In this document: positions 31,700 to 41,285 of the stretch, one piece after another | Numbering within the stretch: the first letter of the stretch is position 1 | Layout: each line of letters opens with the position of its first letter | From: Phyllobacterium sophorae | Lineage (GTDB): Bacteria > Pseudomonadota > Alphaproteobacteria > Rhizobiales > Rhizobiaceae | Reading direction: 5' to 3' | DNA: 64,000 nucleotides | Assembly: GCF_003010965.1 (NCBI RefSeq) | Contig: NZ_PGGM01000020.1 | Coordinates: forward strand, 42,288-106,287 | Position numbers and translations under genes: made by a program | The notes under the pieces: model-generated | Databases searched by the model: none | Seen by the model: only the letters and a program-made list of their open reading frames with translations | What the model was told of the DNA's origin: nothing

Positions 31700-32197
31700 T
31701 TGATCGATATCGATATACTCGTTGAAAGCGCCGGCTGGCCCGAAGAGGCCAAGCTGCACGATTTGTCAGTGCGCGCCATCGCGGCTGCCTGGCAACAACT
31801 TGACGGCGGTGAACAGCCGGAGAGCGAACTGAGCCTCGTATTCACCGATGATGCGGCGATCAGGGAACTCAACAATGACTGGCGCGACAAGGACAAGCCG
31901 ACCAACGTCCTGTCGTTTCCGGCTTTCGCACTAAAGCCAGGTGGAAGACCTGGCCCCATGCTTGGCGACATCGTGATTGCCCGCGAAACGGTAGCGCGAG
32001 AAGCTGTTGATGAGGAAAAGCCTTTCGATCATCATCTGACTCATCTTATTATCCATGGATTTCTGCACCTGGTCGGATATGATCATGTGACAGAAGCCGA
32101 GGCCGAGGAGATGGAAGGGCTGGAGCGCAAAATTCTGGAGCGTCTTGCAATTCCAGACCCATATGCGCTATCCGTCATCGACGATCAATCCGATTGA
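31700..32197 (+). CDS. ybeY: endoribonuclease YbeY (rRNA maturation factor)
   Basis: Zinc-dependent single-strand RNase involved in 16S rRNA 3' maturation and ribosome quality control. The 165-residue product has the three-His metal motif [11 protein letters not shown]. It starts at a TTG with no in-frame ATG nearby, like phoH upstream. The stop is 5 bases before the corC start, so the block is an operon. Confidence 0.95.
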   Translation: MIDIDILVESAGWPEEAKLHDLSVRAIAAAWQQLDGGEQPESELSLVFTDDAAIRELNNDWRDKDKPTNVLSFPAFALKPGGRPGPMLGDIVIARETVAREAVDEEKPFDHHLTHLIIHGFLHLVGYDHVTEAEAEEMEGLERKILERLAIPDPYALSVIDDQSD

Positions 32198-32202
32198 GGA
32201 CC

Positions 32203-33291
32203 ATGTCTGACACGTCGCACCAGAACGAACCTGCCGCGCCCCCAAAGGGCATAATGGGGCAGGATAGTGATGCCGAAGGGCAAAGTATCACCAGAGCGCA
32301 AGGCCCCGAAAAGCGCTCGCTTCTTTCCACCCTGTTTCCATTTCTTCGCGCTCGCCCTGGAACGTCCTTGCGAGAGGATCTTGATGCCGCGCTGGCAGAA
32401 GATCATCATGGCGATACGGCGTTTTCGCCCGAAGAACGTGCCATGTTGCACAATATCCTGCGTCTGCGCGAATTGCGGGTCGAGGATGTTATGATCCCGC
32501 GTGCCGACATCGAAGCGGTCGACATCACCACGACGCTCGGCGACCTTCTGGAGATGTTCGAAAAGTCTGGCCATTCGCGCATGCCGGTGTTTGCGGAGAC
32601 GCTGGATGATCCGCGCGGGATGGTGCACATCCGCGATGTCGTCAACCACATCACCAAGATTTCGAGGGTCAAGGCGCCGCGCAAGTCGGCCGCCCGCGCA
32701 CCGAAGGTGCCGGTTGCCGCTAAGTTCAATCTTTCCAATGTGGATCTCACCAAAACGATTTCAGAATTGAGCCTGATGCGGCCGGTTCTGTTCGTGCCGC
32801 CGTCGATGCTTGCAAATGATCTGATGGGACGGATGCAGGCGCAGCGCATCCAGATCGCCCTGGTCATCGATGAATATGGCGGGACAGATGGTCTGGTTTC
32901 GCTGGAAGATATCGTCGAAATGGTTGTCGGCGATATTGAAGACGAGCATGACGATGATGAGGTAATGATCATAGAAGAGCCGGAAGGTATCTTCATCGCC
33001 GACGCCCGTGCCGACCTTGACGAGGTTTCAGAAAAGATCGGTGGCGGATTTGTTATTGGCGAGCACGGTGAAGACGTCGATACAGTCGGCGGGCTGATCT
33101 TCTCGATTCTCGGCCGCATTCCCGTACGTGGCGAAATGGTGCAGGCTGTACCGGGTTATGAATTCCATGTGCTGGAAGCAGACCCGCGGCGTATACGCAG
33201 GGTTCGGATCGTACCGTTGCGCCATGCGGAGCGCCGTCCGCGTGCGGTGCGGCAAGGCGCGGCCGACGGGCCGGCGGAAACGGACGAATGA
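32203..33291 (+). CDS. corC: CorC/TlyC family transporter-associated CBS protein
   Basis: 362-residue soluble protein of the hemolysin C/CorC type, with two CBS domains (about residues 95-150 and 185-245, including VIDEYGGTDGLVSLEDI) and a C-terminal CorC_HlyC domain (IPVRGEMVQAVPGYEF). Members are linked to magnesium/cobalt efflux. There is no DUF21 membrane domain. The ATG at 32203 has GAGGA just upstream. Confidence 0.92.
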   Translation: MSDTSHQNEPAAPPKGIMGQDSDAEGQSITRAQGPEKRSLLSTLFPFLRARPGTSLREDLDAALAEDHHGDTAFSPEERAMLHNILRLRELRVEDVMIPRADIEAVDITTTLGDLLEMFEKSGHSRMPVFAETLDDPRGMVHIRDVVNHITKISRVKAPRKSAARAPKVPVAAKFNLSNVDLTKTISELSLMRPVLFVPPSMLANDLMGRMQAQRIQIALVIDEYGGTDGLVSLEDIVEMVVGDIEDEHDDDEVMIIEEPEGIFIADARADLDEVSEKIGGGFVIGEHGEDVDTVGGLIFSILGRIPVRGEMVQAVPGYEFHVLEADPRRIRRVRIVPLRHAERRPRAVRQGAADGPAETDE

Positions 33292-33348
33292 TTGGCGCAA
33301 GTCTCACCGTTTAAGACTGAGGGAAAATCAGAGAGGGTGGGACACCGC

Positions 33349-34938
33349 ATGGTCCAGCGTCTGGCCGGAAAGGTCATTCTCCTGTCCGGTTGGAAACGGG
33401 TTGCTTTGGCGTTCCTCATGGGTGCCATGGCGAGTTTCGCGCTTCCTCCATATGATTTCTTTGCAGTCTGTTTTGTGTCGTTTCCGGTGCTCGTATGGCT
33501 GATTGACGGCGCCGTCGACAATGCCAGCTCCGGTCCAGTCCGCCGATTGGTGCCTGCTGCGATGATCGGCTGGTGGTTTGGCTTCGGCTACTTCGTCTTT
33601 GGCCTCTGGTGGATCGGTAACGCATTGCTCGTGGACGCGGCAAATTTTGCCTGGGCCGTACCCTTCGCTGTCCTTGGCCTGCCGGCGTTTCTCGCGATCT
33701 TCTATGCCTTTGCTGCCGCGCTCGCCCGGCTGTTCTGGAGCGATGGCCTTGGGCGGATTCTGGCTCTCGCCTTTGGTTTTGGCATCGCCGAATGGTTGCG
33801 GTCCTTTATCCTTACCGGCTTTCCATGGAATGCCATCGGATACGCTGCCATGCCGGTGCCATTGCTGATGCAGTCGTCCGTCATTGTCGGACTGCTTGGG
33901 ATGAATGCGCTTGCGGTAATCGTCTTCGCGATGCCCGCACTTCTTGCCAGCCGCCGCGATCTCAAATCAGGTCTCGCCGTTGCGCTTTTGCTGGTCTGTG
34001 CTCACGCCGGATTTGGTGCCTATCGACTGCATTTCGCCCATAGTGATGCCAAGGGACCGCAAATTCGTATCGTCCAGCCGTCGATCGCCCAGGACGCAAA
34101 ATGGGATGCCAATGCCCGGCGCGGCATTTTCGATCAGCACCTTGCCCTGACCGGAGAAGCGCCCAAGGACGGCAAGCCCAAACCGCAAGTGATCGTCTGG
34201 CCGGAAACATCGGTCCCGTATCTCCTGACGAAAGCACCGGAAGCGTTGAAAAGCATTGCCGACGTGCTGACGGATGATCAGGTCTTGCTTGCCGGTGCCG
34301 TCCGCATGGAGGAACCAGGCGGCAACGAAGACCCGCTATATTATAACTCGATCTATGCCATCGATGGCAGCGGTGAGATTACCGGCGCCGCAGACAAGGT
34401 ACATCTCGTCCCCTTTGGGGAATACGTCCCGCTAGAGAATGTTCTGCGCAGGTTTGGTGTAAGCGAAGTTGTTGAAATGCCGGGTGGATTTACCGCAGGG
34501 CCAACACGGCGTTCCCTCACGGTAATGGAAAATTTCAACATCCTGCCCTTGATTTGCTACGAGGCAATATTTCCGGCCGAGATGGCCTACCATGGCCCAT
34601 CTGCCGATGCGATCATCAATGTCACCAATGATGCTTGGTATGGCAATACGCCCGGCCCTTACCAGCATTTCCGGCAAGCGCAGTTACGTGCGGTTGAGCA
34701 AGGGTTGCCCCTTGTTCGAGCTGCCAACAATGGCCTTTCCGGCATCGTCGATCCATATGGTCGAATCATCGACGCCCTTGCGTTGAACGCTGTCGGTGTC
34801 GTGGACGCCACGCTTCCAGCGAAGGTTCAGCTACCTCTAAGTGAAGATATTATCCCGCTACAATTCTGGATTGTAATTTGCATGGTGTTGATTGCAATGC
34901 TGGCGTATTTTTTACGCCACAGGACAAGGGTTGGTTGA
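33349..34938 (+). CDS. lnt: apolipoprotein N-acyltransferase
   Basis: Inner-membrane enzyme adding the third acyl chain to lipoproteins. The N-terminal half has several membrane segments and the C-terminal half a nitrilase domain, with catalytic Glu (WPETS), Lys (DKVHLVPFGEY) and Cys (LICYEAIFP) all present. A last membrane helix closes the protein. The ATG at 33349, after GAGAGGG, gives 529 residues; an in-frame TTG at 33292 abutting corC would give 548. Confidence 0.95.
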   Translation: MVQRLAGKVILLSGWKRVALAFLMGAMASFALPPYDFFAVCFVSFPVLVWLIDGAVDNASSGPVRRLVPAAMIGWWFGFGYFVFGLWWIGNALLVDAANFAWAVPFAVLGLPAFLAIFYAFAAALARLFWSDGLGRILALAFGFGIAEWLRSFILTGFPWNAIGYAAMPVPLLMQSSVIVGLLGMNALAVIVFAMPALLASRRDLKSGLAVALLLVCAHAGFGAYRLHFAHSDAKGPQIRIVQPSIAQDAKWDANARRGIFDQHLALTGEAPKDGKPKPQVIVWPETSVPYLLTKAPEALKSIADVLTDDQVLLAGAVRMEEPGGNEDPLYYNSIYAIDGSGEITGAADKVHLVPFGEYVPLENVLRRFGVSEVVEMPGGFTAGPTRRSLTVMENFNILPLICYEAIFPAEMAYHGPSADAIINVTNDAWYGNTPGPYQHFRQAQLRAVEQGLPLVRAANNGLSGIVDPYGRIIDALALNAVGVVDATLPAKVQLPLSEDIIPLQFWIVICMVLIAMLAYFLRHRTRVG

Positions 34939-35038
34939 CATTTCAGGCATAGGCCTGTCGAATGACGACATATTTGGCCCGTTGATATATTGGTGATAAA
35001 ATTCATTTTCAGCCCCATTTCATACGAATGAGATTTTC

Positions 35039-35449
35039 ATGTCCGATAATAAAAAGAGACCTAATCCAGTAGACGTACACGTTGGAGCGCGAATTCGCTT
35101 GCGCCGCAACATGATAGGAATGAGCCAGGAGAAACTTGGTGAAAGCCTCGGAATAACGTTCCAGCAAATCCAGAAATACGAAAAGGGCATGAATCGCGTC
35201 GGTGCGAGCCGATTGCAAGCCATTGGCAATATTCTCAATGTTCCGGTCACGTTTTTCTTTGATGACATGCCGGGTCAATCGGACAAGCCCAAGGGATTCG
35301 ATGAAGAAAGCGAGACTACCTATGTGGTGGGCTTTCTCAATAGCTCGGAAGGCATTCAGCTTGCCCGGGCCTTCGCGAAAATCACGGATGCGAAAGTCCG
35401 GCGGAAGATACTTGATCTGGTTCGGACATTGGGTGACGAGGAAGAGTGA
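35039..35449 (+). CDS. XRE/Cro-CI family transcriptional regulator
   Basis: 136-residue DNA-binding protein with an N-terminal helix-turn-helix (IRLRRNMIGMSQEKLG, then GITFQQIQKYEKG). The C-terminal part has no recognised ligand domain. Proteins of this form are common in rhizobia, and this one lies between lnt and metK, a position conserved in relatives as I recall. It may control metK or itself; this is inference. Confidence 0.9.
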   Translation: MSDNKKRPNPVDVHVGARIRLRRNMIGMSQEKLGESLGITFQQIQKYEKGMNRVGASRLQAIGNILNVPVTFFFDDMPGQSDKPKGFDEESETTYVVGFLNSSEGIQLARAFAKITDAKVRRKILDLVRTLGDEEE

Positions 35450-35546
35450 TCAGCTAAAAATTCGGCACGGCCGTTGAACGCATTCTTACCCGTTGCGCAA
35501 AAATATTCTCAATGTACCGTTTGTTTGAAAATGAAACCAATTGACT

Positions 35547-35628
35547 GAACCCCTCTACCTTGGCAAAGACTACGCAGCTCCGCTCAGACTTGGTCAGGCG
35601 GGCGTTCGGTTGCTTTCAAGAGGGGTTC
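35547..35628 (+). promoter_or_regulatory. candidate structured leader hiding the metK ribosome-binding site
   Basis: GAACCCCTCT (35547-35556) pairs perfectly over 10 bases with AGAGGGGTTC (35619-35628), which includes the AGAGGGG ribosome-binding site of metK. The 62-base loop can form smaller stems, such as CCGC (35580-35583) with GCGG (35598-35601). This would block translation when folded. I cannot match it to a known SAM riboswitch class. A TTGACT at 35541 could instead be a -35 box, which would put the left arm outside the transcript. Confidence 0.4.
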
Positions 35629-35631
35629 CCC

Positions 35632-36897
35632 GTGACACGCAGTTCTTATCTTTTTACCAGTGAGTCCGTATCGGAAGGTCATCCAGACAAAGTCTGCGAT
35701 CGCATTTCCGATGAAATCGTCGACATGATTTACAAAGAGGCAAAGAAGACGGGCGTTGATCCGTGGACTGTGCGCATTGCTTGCGAAACGCTGGCAACCA
35801 CCAACCGGGTCGTAATTGCCGGTGAGGTACGTGTACCTGATACGCTTCTGAAGAAAGACAAAAGCGGTGCCGTCCTGAAAGACGCAAAGGGCCATCCGGT
35901 CATTAATCCATCACGATTCCGCGCCGCAGCTCGCCGCGCCATTCGCGATATCGGCTATGAACAGGACGGCTTTAACTGGAAGACTGCGAAGATCGAGGTC
36001 CTCTTGCATCCGCAATCCGCGGATATCGCCCAAGGCGTCGACAACGCTGCCGACCGTCAGGGCGAAGAAGGTGCCGGCGATCAGGGCATCATGTTCGGTT
36101 ATGCCTGCCGTGAAACACCGGATCTCATGCCGGCTCCGATCTATTATTCCCACAAGATTCTCGAACTTCTGGCTGCTGCCCGCCACAAGGGTGAGGGCGA
36201 CGCCGGTAAGCTTGGACCGGACGCAAAGAGCCAGGTCACGGTTCGCTACGTCGATGGCGTTGCAGCTGAAACGACCCAGATCGTTCTGTCGACGCAGCAT
36301 CTCGATGCGAGCTGGGATTCCAAGAAGGTTCGCAAGGTCGTCGAGCCTTACATTCGTGAAGCCCTGGGCGACCTGAAGATTGCCGATGATTGCGTCTGGT
36401 ACATCAACCCGACCGGCAAGTTCGTCATTGGCGGTCCGGATGGTGATGCCGGCCTGACCGGCCGCAAGATTATCGTCGACACCTATGGTGGTGCTGCTCC
36501 CCATGGTGGCGGTGCATTCTCCGGCAAGGACACGACCAAAGTTGACCGTTCGGCCGCTTACGCTGCACGCTATCTGGCAAAGAACGTCGTTGCTGCCGGC
36601 TTTGCCGACCGCTGCACGATCCAGCTTTCCTATGCGATCGGTGTCGCCCAGCCGCTGTCGGTCTATGTTGATCTGCACGGAACGGGTAACGTGCAGGAGG
36701 ATGCGGTTGAAGCGGCCCTGCGCAAGGTCATGGACCTTTCGCCTTCAGGCATCCGCAAGCATCTCGACCTCAACAAGCCGATCTATGCCAAGACGTCCGC
36801 CTACGGTCATTTTGGCCGCAAGCCCGGCCGCGACGGCTCCTTCTCCTGGGAGAAGACTGATCTGGCGAAGCAGCTGAAGTCTGCTCTGGCCGCGTAA
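35632..36897 (+). CDS. metK: S-adenosylmethionine synthetase
   Basis: Makes S-adenosylmethionine from methionine and ATP. The 421-residue product has the family motifs [22 protein letters not shown] (substrate loop) and [13 protein letters not shown] start at 35632 ([13 protein letters not shown]) sits behind AGAGGGG; the frame stays open 72 bases upstream to a TTG, but that part is not family-like. It is longer than E. coli MetK owing to alphaproteobacterial insertions. trmB follows. Confidence 0.97.
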   Translation: MTRSSYLFTSESVSEGHPDKVCDRISDEIVDMIYKEAKKTGVDPWTVRIACETLATTNRVVIAGEVRVPDTLLKKDKSGAVLKDAKGHPVINPSRFRAAARRAIRDIGYEQDGFNWKTAKIEVLLHPQSADIAQGVDNAADRQGEEGAGDQGIMFGYACRETPDLMPAPIYYSHKILELLAAARHKGEGDAGKLGPDAKSQVTVRYVDGVAAETTQIVLSTQHLDASWDSKKVRKVVEPYIREALGDLKIADDCVWYINPTGKFVIGGPDGDAGLTGRKIIVDTYGGAAPHGGGAFSGKDTTKVDRSAAYAARYLAKNVVAAGFADRCTIQLSYAIGVAQPLSVYVDLHGTGNVQEDAVEAALRKVMDLSPSGIRKHLDLNKPIYAKTSAYGHFGRKPGRDGSFSWEKTDLAKQLKSALAA

Positions 36898-36918
36898 GCA
36901 GCCATTGCGAATAAACCG

Positions 36919-37617
36919 ATGAGTGAACCAAGGCGCGAGCGTTCGACGGAAGCATTCTTCGGGAGAAGAAGTGGTAAAGCGCTGCGTCCCATGCAGCGCT
37001 CTATCCGCGATGAATTGCTGCCGCTGCTCAAACTCGATCTGAACACACCGGCATCTGCCGACCTTCGCAGTCTGTTTACTGCGGAGGTCGAGACGGTTCG
37101 GATGGAAATCGGCTTCGGCGGTGGTGAGCATCTGTTGCACGAAGCATCGCGCTGCCCCAAATCCGGATTTATCGGCGTCGAGCCGTTCGTCAACAGCATG
37201 GCGAAACTGGTTGTCGATCTGCATGAAAATCCGCTGCAGAATATCCGTCTCTACGACGATGATGCAACACAGGTACTTGATTGGCTGCCGGCCGCATCGC
37301 TGGACGGCATCGATCTATTCTACCCTGACCCCTGGCCAAAGAAGAAACACTGGAAGCGCCGCTTCGTAAGCCAGAAAAATCTCGACCGCTTTGCCCGTGT
37401 CCTGAAATCAGGAAGCCGTTTCCGTTTTGCTTCGGATATCGATACGTATGTGAACTGGACGCTGCAGCACTGCCGTGCCCACGAGGAATTCGATTGGCAA
37501 GCCGAGACTTCGGCTGACTGGCACACGCCCTACGAAGCGTGGCCCGGCACGCGCTACGAACAGAAGGCCCATCGTGAAGGCAGGATCGGCGCCTATCTGA
37601 CGTTCCTGCGGCGCTAG
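36919..37617 (+). CDS. trmB: tRNA (guanine-N7-)-methyltransferase
   Basis: SAM-dependent methylation of G46 in tRNA. The 232-residue product has the SAM-binding segment [17 protein letters not shown], and the catalytic [13 protein letters not shown] motif. It lies 21 bases after metK, whose product is its methyl donor, and is probably co-transcribed with it. Confidence 0.96.
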   Translation: MSEPRRERSTEAFFGRRSGKALRPMQRSIRDELLPLLKLDLNTPASADLRSLFTAEVETVRMEIGFGGGEHLLHEASRCPKSGFIGVEPFVNSMAKLVVDLHENPLQNIRLYDDDATQVLDWLPAASLDGIDLFYPDPWPKKKHWKRRFVSQKNLDRFARVLKSGSRFRFASDIDTYVNWTLQHCRAHEEFDWQAETSADWHTPYEAWPGTRYEQKAHREGRIGAYLTFLRR

Positions 37618-37744
37618 GACATTCTCGGCTCCCCTTCAATTTGTTTTGCATTTCGCGTGACAGCTTCCTGACAGTTTTCTAGTATCATTTTACGGATGAG
37701 GAGACTGCTGGGAGGCTGTCCATACATTCATATCGTGAAGTCTC

Positions 37745-37768
37745 GGTTTGGTATGCATTTGCCAAACC
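37745..37768 (+). repeat. inverted repeat upstream of tctC
   Basis: GGTTTGG (37745-37751) and CCAAACC (37762-37768) form a 7-bp inverted repeat about 85 bases before the tctC start. It could be an operator for a regulator or a leader hairpin. The surrounding 235-base gap shows no other clear signal. Confidence 0.35.
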
Positions 37769-37852
37769 AGCTTTGACTTTCGGCATCTTCCCGCTTCTTC
37801 ACAGACCTATCAAAAACCGATGGCCGATGGCCATCATGGGAGGACTTCCAGA

Positions 37853-38803
37853 ATGCGTAAGATGTTGCTTGCTTTTGTTGCCGCCGGAGCGATGGTTCTG
37901 TCCGGCCAGGCTTTTGCCGCCGACTACAAAATCATGGCTCCCGCAGCGCCAGGCGGCGGTTGGGACCAGACCGCACGCACGATCCAGACCGCAATGCAGG
38001 ACGAAAAAATCTCCGGCAGCGTTCAGGTGGTCAATGTACCGGGTGCCGGTGGTACGATTGGCCTGGCACAGTTTGCCAACTCAGCCAAGGGTGATCCATC
38101 CCAGCTGATCGTTGGCGGCTATGTCATGGTCGGCGCTATCTTGACCAATGCCTCGCCGGTAACACTCGACCAGGTTACGCCGATTGCGCGTCTGACCGGT
38201 GAGTTTGAAGCCCTGGTCGTTCCGGCTGCATCGCCGATCAAATCCATGGCCGATCTCGTCGAGAAGCTGAAGGCCGATCCCGGTGCTGTTTCCTGGGGCG
38301 GCGGGTCCGCGGGCGGCACTGACCACATCACTGCTGGTCTGATCGCAAAGGCCGCCGGCGTCGACCCGACGAAGGTCAACTATATTGCCTTCTCCGGTGG
38401 CGGCGAAGCATTGGCTGCCATTCTCGGCGGCCAGGTTACAGTCGGCATTTCCGGTTACGGAGAATTCGAATCGCAGATCAAGTCGGGGGCCCTGCGCATC
38501 ATCGGCATCTCGAGCGATGCCAAGGTCGAAGGCATCGATGCGCCCACATTCAAGGAAGCTGGCGTTGACGTTTCCATCCAGAACTGGCGCATGGTCGCAG
38601 CAGCTCCGGGCATTTCCGCGGAACAGGAAGCAGCAATCGGCGCCGACGTGGAAAAGCTGGTGAAGTCGAAGAGCTGGCAGGATCAGCTCAAGGCCAAGGG
38701 CTGGGCTGATACCTATCTCGCCGGCGATGCCTTCAAGGCACAGCTGGCAAAGGATACCGAAGCAACATCGGCAATCCTGAAAGATATTGGCCTGGTAAAA
38801 TGA
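37853..38803 (+). CDS. tctC: tripartite tricarboxylate transporter, substrate-binding protein
   Basis: Periplasmic binding protein of a TctCBA (TTT-family) transporter. The 316-residue product has a signal peptide ([16 protein letters not shown], cleavage after AFA) and the family patterns [12 protein letters not shown] and [11 protein letters not shown]. The ATG at 37853 follows GGGAGGA. The ligand may be citrate or another carboxylate; the family is diverse. No tctDE two-component genes are adjacent. Confidence 0.95.
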   Translation: MRKMLLAFVAAGAMVLSGQAFAADYKIMAPAAPGGGWDQTARTIQTAMQDEKISGSVQVVNVPGAGGTIGLAQFANSAKGDPSQLIVGGYVMVGAILTNASPVTLDQVTPIARLTGEFEALVVPAASPIKSMADLVEKLKADPGAVSWGGGSAGGTDHITAGLIAKAAGVDPTKVNYIAFSGGGEALAAILGGQVTVGISGYGEFESQIKSGALRIIGISSDAKVEGIDAPTFKEAGVDVSIQNWRMVAAAPGISAEQEAAIGADVEKLVKSKSWQDQLKAKGWADTYLAGDAFKAQLAKDTEATSAILKDIGLVK

Positions 38804-39282
38804 CGCAAGAGTCACCGACATCCGAAACGCGCCGCCCTGACCGGGCGGCGCTGGTGATTGCCGCCATTATTGCGATACTTGCGGCGGTGATCGTCTACAG
38901 TACGGCGACAGCACATGGTGGAAGCGCCACCAGAATCGGTCCGTCGGCCTTCCCCTATGCCATTGCTGGTTGCCTCTTCGTTCTCTCGATCTGGACGGCC
39001 TTCGAAGCGATGCGTGGCGATTTTCCCGCGCGGGAAGAACAGGAAATTCAGCCTGTTATCTGGGTAATCGGTGGTTTGGCAGCCCAGATGCTGCTGCTGC
39101 ATATCACGGGCTTTTCCATTGCGACCGGACTGCTGTTTGCCGCGACCGCACGCGGTTTTGGCAAGGGTCCGCTGTGGATGACAATTCCCATCGGCATAAT
39201 TCTGTCATTCATCGTCTGGGTCATTTTCGCCAAGGGGCTGCAATTGTCGCTCCCTGCCGGGCCACTTGAACGTCTCATTTAA
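38800..39282 (+). CDS. tctB: tripartite tricarboxylate transporter, small membrane subunit
   Basis: 160-residue TctB-type protein with four predicted membrane segments, starting AALVIAAIIAILAAVIVY. Its start overlaps the tctC stop as ATGA and it ends 21 bases before tctA. It pairs with the large membrane subunit to form the permease. Confidence 0.93.
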   Translation: MTQESPTSETRRPDRAALVIAAIIAILAAVIVYSTATAHGGSATRIGPSAFPYAIAGCLFVLSIWTAFEAMRGDFPAREEQEIQPVIWVIGGLAAQMLLLHITGFSIATGLLFAATARGFGKGPLWMTIPIGIILSFIVWVIFAKGLQLSLPAGPLERLI

Positions 39283-39303
39283 GGGAAGGCTCTAGATCCC
39301 GCT

Positions 39304-40821
39304 ATGGATAGTTTTACCTTATTGGCACATGGCTTTGCCGTTGCAATGCAGCCGCTCAATCTGCTGTATGCGTTGATTGGCGTAACGTTGGGCACCGCAG
39401 TCGGGGTTCTTCCGGGCATTGGACCTGCCCTTACCGTCGCGCTGCTGCTTCCGGTTACCTACAAGCTCGATCCTGGGGGATCGCTTATCATGTTCGCGGG
39501 CATCTACTATGGCGGCATGTACGGCGGTTCGACCACATCGATTTTGCTGAATACACCTGGCGAGAGCTCGTCGATCGTCACCGCCCTTGAAGGGAACAAG
39601 ATGGCGCGGGCCGGGCGAGGCGGTCCTGCACTGGCAACGGCGGCTATCGGTTCGTTCGTTGCCGGGCTGATCGCAACAATGGCGCTGGCGTTGATCGCTC
39701 CGACGATCGTCAAATTCGCCCTGTCGTTCGGACCTGCAGAATACTTCGCTCTGATGATCCTGGCGTTTATGACAGTTTCGGCGGCGTTCGGCGATTCCAC
39801 ATTGCGCGGGTTGACGGCGCTGTTCCTCGGGCTTGCCCTTGGTCTGGTCGGCATTGATCTTCAAACCGGACAGGCTCGCCTTGCTTTCGGTATCCCGGAT
39901 CTGCTCGACGGTGTGGAAGTCACAACGCTGGCAGTGGCCCTTTTTGCCATCGGCGAGACTCTGAGCGTCGCTGCGTCCCATCGGTACGGCGAGGAAAAGA
40001 TTGAGCCCGTCAAGGGTTCGGTCTGGATGAGCAGGGAGGACTGGTCGCGTTCCTGGAAGCCTTGGCTGCGCGGAACCTTCATCGGCTTCCCGATTGGCGC
40101 AATGCCTGCGGGCGGCGCCGAGATCGGCACGTTCCTGTCCTATTCAGTGGAAAAGCAGTTGGCGAAGAAGCCCGAAGAGTTTGGCCATGGCGCCATTGAA
40201 GGCGTCGCTGGCCCTGAAGCCGCCAACAATGCGTCGGCTGCCGGAACGCTGGTTCCATTGCTGACGCTCGGTCTGCCGACGAGCGCGACCGCTGCGATCA
40301 TGCTCGCTGGATTCCAGCAATTTGGCCTTCAACCCGGACCATTGCTGTTTGCCAATAATCCGCAGATCGTCTGGGGGCTGATTGCCAGCTTGCTCGTCGC
40401 CAATTTCATGCTGCTGGTTCTGAACCTGCCGCTCGTGGGACTTTGGGTACGGTTGCTGTCGATCCCGCGGCATTGGCTCTATGCGGGGATTCTGGTCTTC
40501 GCCACGCTCGGTACCATTGGCGCCAATCCTTCGACATTCGAGCTTGGCATGCTGCTGGCCTTTGGTGTGCTTGGATATATTTTGCGCCGCTTCGGTTATC
40601 CGATCGCGCCGGTCGTTGTCGGATTGATTTTGGGCCCGATGGCAGAACAACAGTTGCGGCGTGCACTGGCGATCAGTCAGGGCGACGCCACCGTGCTTGT
40701 AGGATCGCCGATCGCGGTGATTCTGCTCGTGCTCGCCGTTTGTGCTGTCGTCGTACCGCTTATCATGCGCGCGCGCGGCAAGGGCAAGGTGCTCTCGGCG
40801 CTGGCCGCGAGCGAAGACTGA
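39304..40821 (+). CDS. tctA: tripartite tricarboxylate transporter, large membrane subunit
   Basis: 505-residue TctA permease with about 11-12 membrane segments. Family motifs include [37 protein letters not shown] and the second-half repeat [14 protein letters not shown]. Uptake is driven by the cation gradient. It is the last gene of tctCBA and is followed by a hairpin. Confidence 0.96.
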   Translation: MDSFTLLAHGFAVAMQPLNLLYALIGVTLGTAVGVLPGIGPALTVALLLPVTYKLDPGGSLIMFAGIYYGGMYGGSTTSILLNTPGESSSIVTALEGNKMARAGRGGPALATAAIGSFVAGLIATMALALIAPTIVKFALSFGPAEYFALMILAFMTVSAAFGDSTLRGLTALFLGLALGLVGIDLQTGQARLAFGIPDLLDGVEVTTLAVALFAIGETLSVAASHRYGEEKIEPVKGSVWMSREDWSRSWKPWLRGTFIGFPIGAMPAGGAEIGTFLSYSVEKQLAKKPEEFGHGAIEGVAGPEAANNASAAGTLVPLLTLGLPTSATAAIMLAGFQQFGLQPGPLLFANNPQIVWGLIASLLVANFMLLVLNLPLVGLWVRLLSIPRHWLYAGILVFATLGTIGANPSTFELGMLLAFGVLGYILRRFGYPIAPVVVGLILGPMAEQQLRRALAISQGDATVLVGSPIAVILLVLAVCAVVVPLIMRARGKGKVLSALAASED

Positions 40822-40836
40822 TCAGGTCAGCCTGCG

Positions 40837-40864
40837 TCCACCGGGACCAATTAGTTCCGGTGGA
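40837..40864. terminator. bidirectional hairpin after tctA
   Basis: TCCACCGG (40837-40844) pairs with CCGGTGGA (40857-40864), an 8-bp stem with a 12-base loop between two converging genes. It overlaps the last codons of the small minus-strand gene. No T-run is present. Confidence 0.5.
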
Positions 40865-41015
40865 TGGAGCTGAACTGTACGGGGTCGATGCCGAGGGCGC
40901 GCAAGTCTGAGGCAACCGGCTGGTGGCCGATGCGCGTTGCCGATGCTACCGCGACAGCGCTGCCAAACACGTTCAAGAAGCGGCCGATCTTCGTTGGAAT
41001 ATGTATCTTTGTCAT
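40851..41015 (-). CDS. 54-residue small protein, DUF1127-like tail
   Basis: Small basic protein, MTKIHIPTKIGRFLNVFGS..., with a short helical N-terminal part and the C-terminal pattern SDLRALGIDPVQFSSI, which resembles the end of DUF1127/YjiS-like small proteins. It has a strong AAAGGA ribosome-binding site 7-8 bases before the ATG at 41015. A longer upstream frame exists but is not protein-like. It lies between tctA and the rimP promoter on the opposite strand. The function is unknown; related small proteins act in RNA turnover in Agrobacterium. Confidence 0.6.
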   Translation of the reverse strand: MTKIHIPTKIGRFLNVFGSAVAVASATRIGHQPVASDLRALGIDPVQFSSIHRN

Positions 41016-41164
41016 TTCTCTATCCTTTCGCAATGATGCTGCGATGCAACATAAATAGGAGGGATGACCAGATAAGTTTAGGTCCGATAGTGCAGGGCAG
41101 CCATGCGAAATTGCATTGCAAAAAGCGCCGATGGCAAACTGTGAGTAGAAATTCACGTCTGTGC

Positions 41165-41193
41165 TTGAAACCTGCATGTCATTTCGGTATATA
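41165..41193 (+). promoter_or_regulatory. sigma-70 promoter of the rimP-nusA-infB operon
   Basis: TTGAAA (41165-41170) and TATATA (41188-41193) are separated by 17 bases. The start of transcription would be near 41200, giving a leader of about 85 bases that contains the terminator-like hairpin at 41222. Confidence 0.6.
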
Positions 41194-41221
41194 GAAGTCA
41201 TATTCTTGGTCGATAGAACAG

Positions 41222-41252
41222 GAGTGGGTCCAGACCGGTCCCGCTCTTTTTT
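41222..41252 (+). terminator. attenuator-like terminator in the rimP leader
   Basis: GAGTGGG (41222-41228) pairs with CCCGCTC (41240-41246), a 7-bp stem with one G-T pair, followed by six Ts. It sits between the operon promoter and the rimP start, so it is placed to attenuate the whole rimP-nusA-infB operon. A putative rimP leader attenuator has been described in bacteria; whether this is that family needs a covariance-model search. Confidence 0.6.
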
Positions 41253-41285
41253 GTTTCTTGGGGCCGAAACAGGGAAAAAATTTGC

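Noticed and set aside
34935..34963. TTGACA at the lnt stop as a promoter for the XRE gene
   Set aside because: The element 17 bases downstream (TCGAAT) is a poor -10 box, so the promoter is not claimed.
35450..35546. Known SAM-II type riboswitch upstream of metK
   Set aside because: I could not identify the conserved SAM-II core; only the long pairing with the ribosome-binding site is clear, and it is reported separately.
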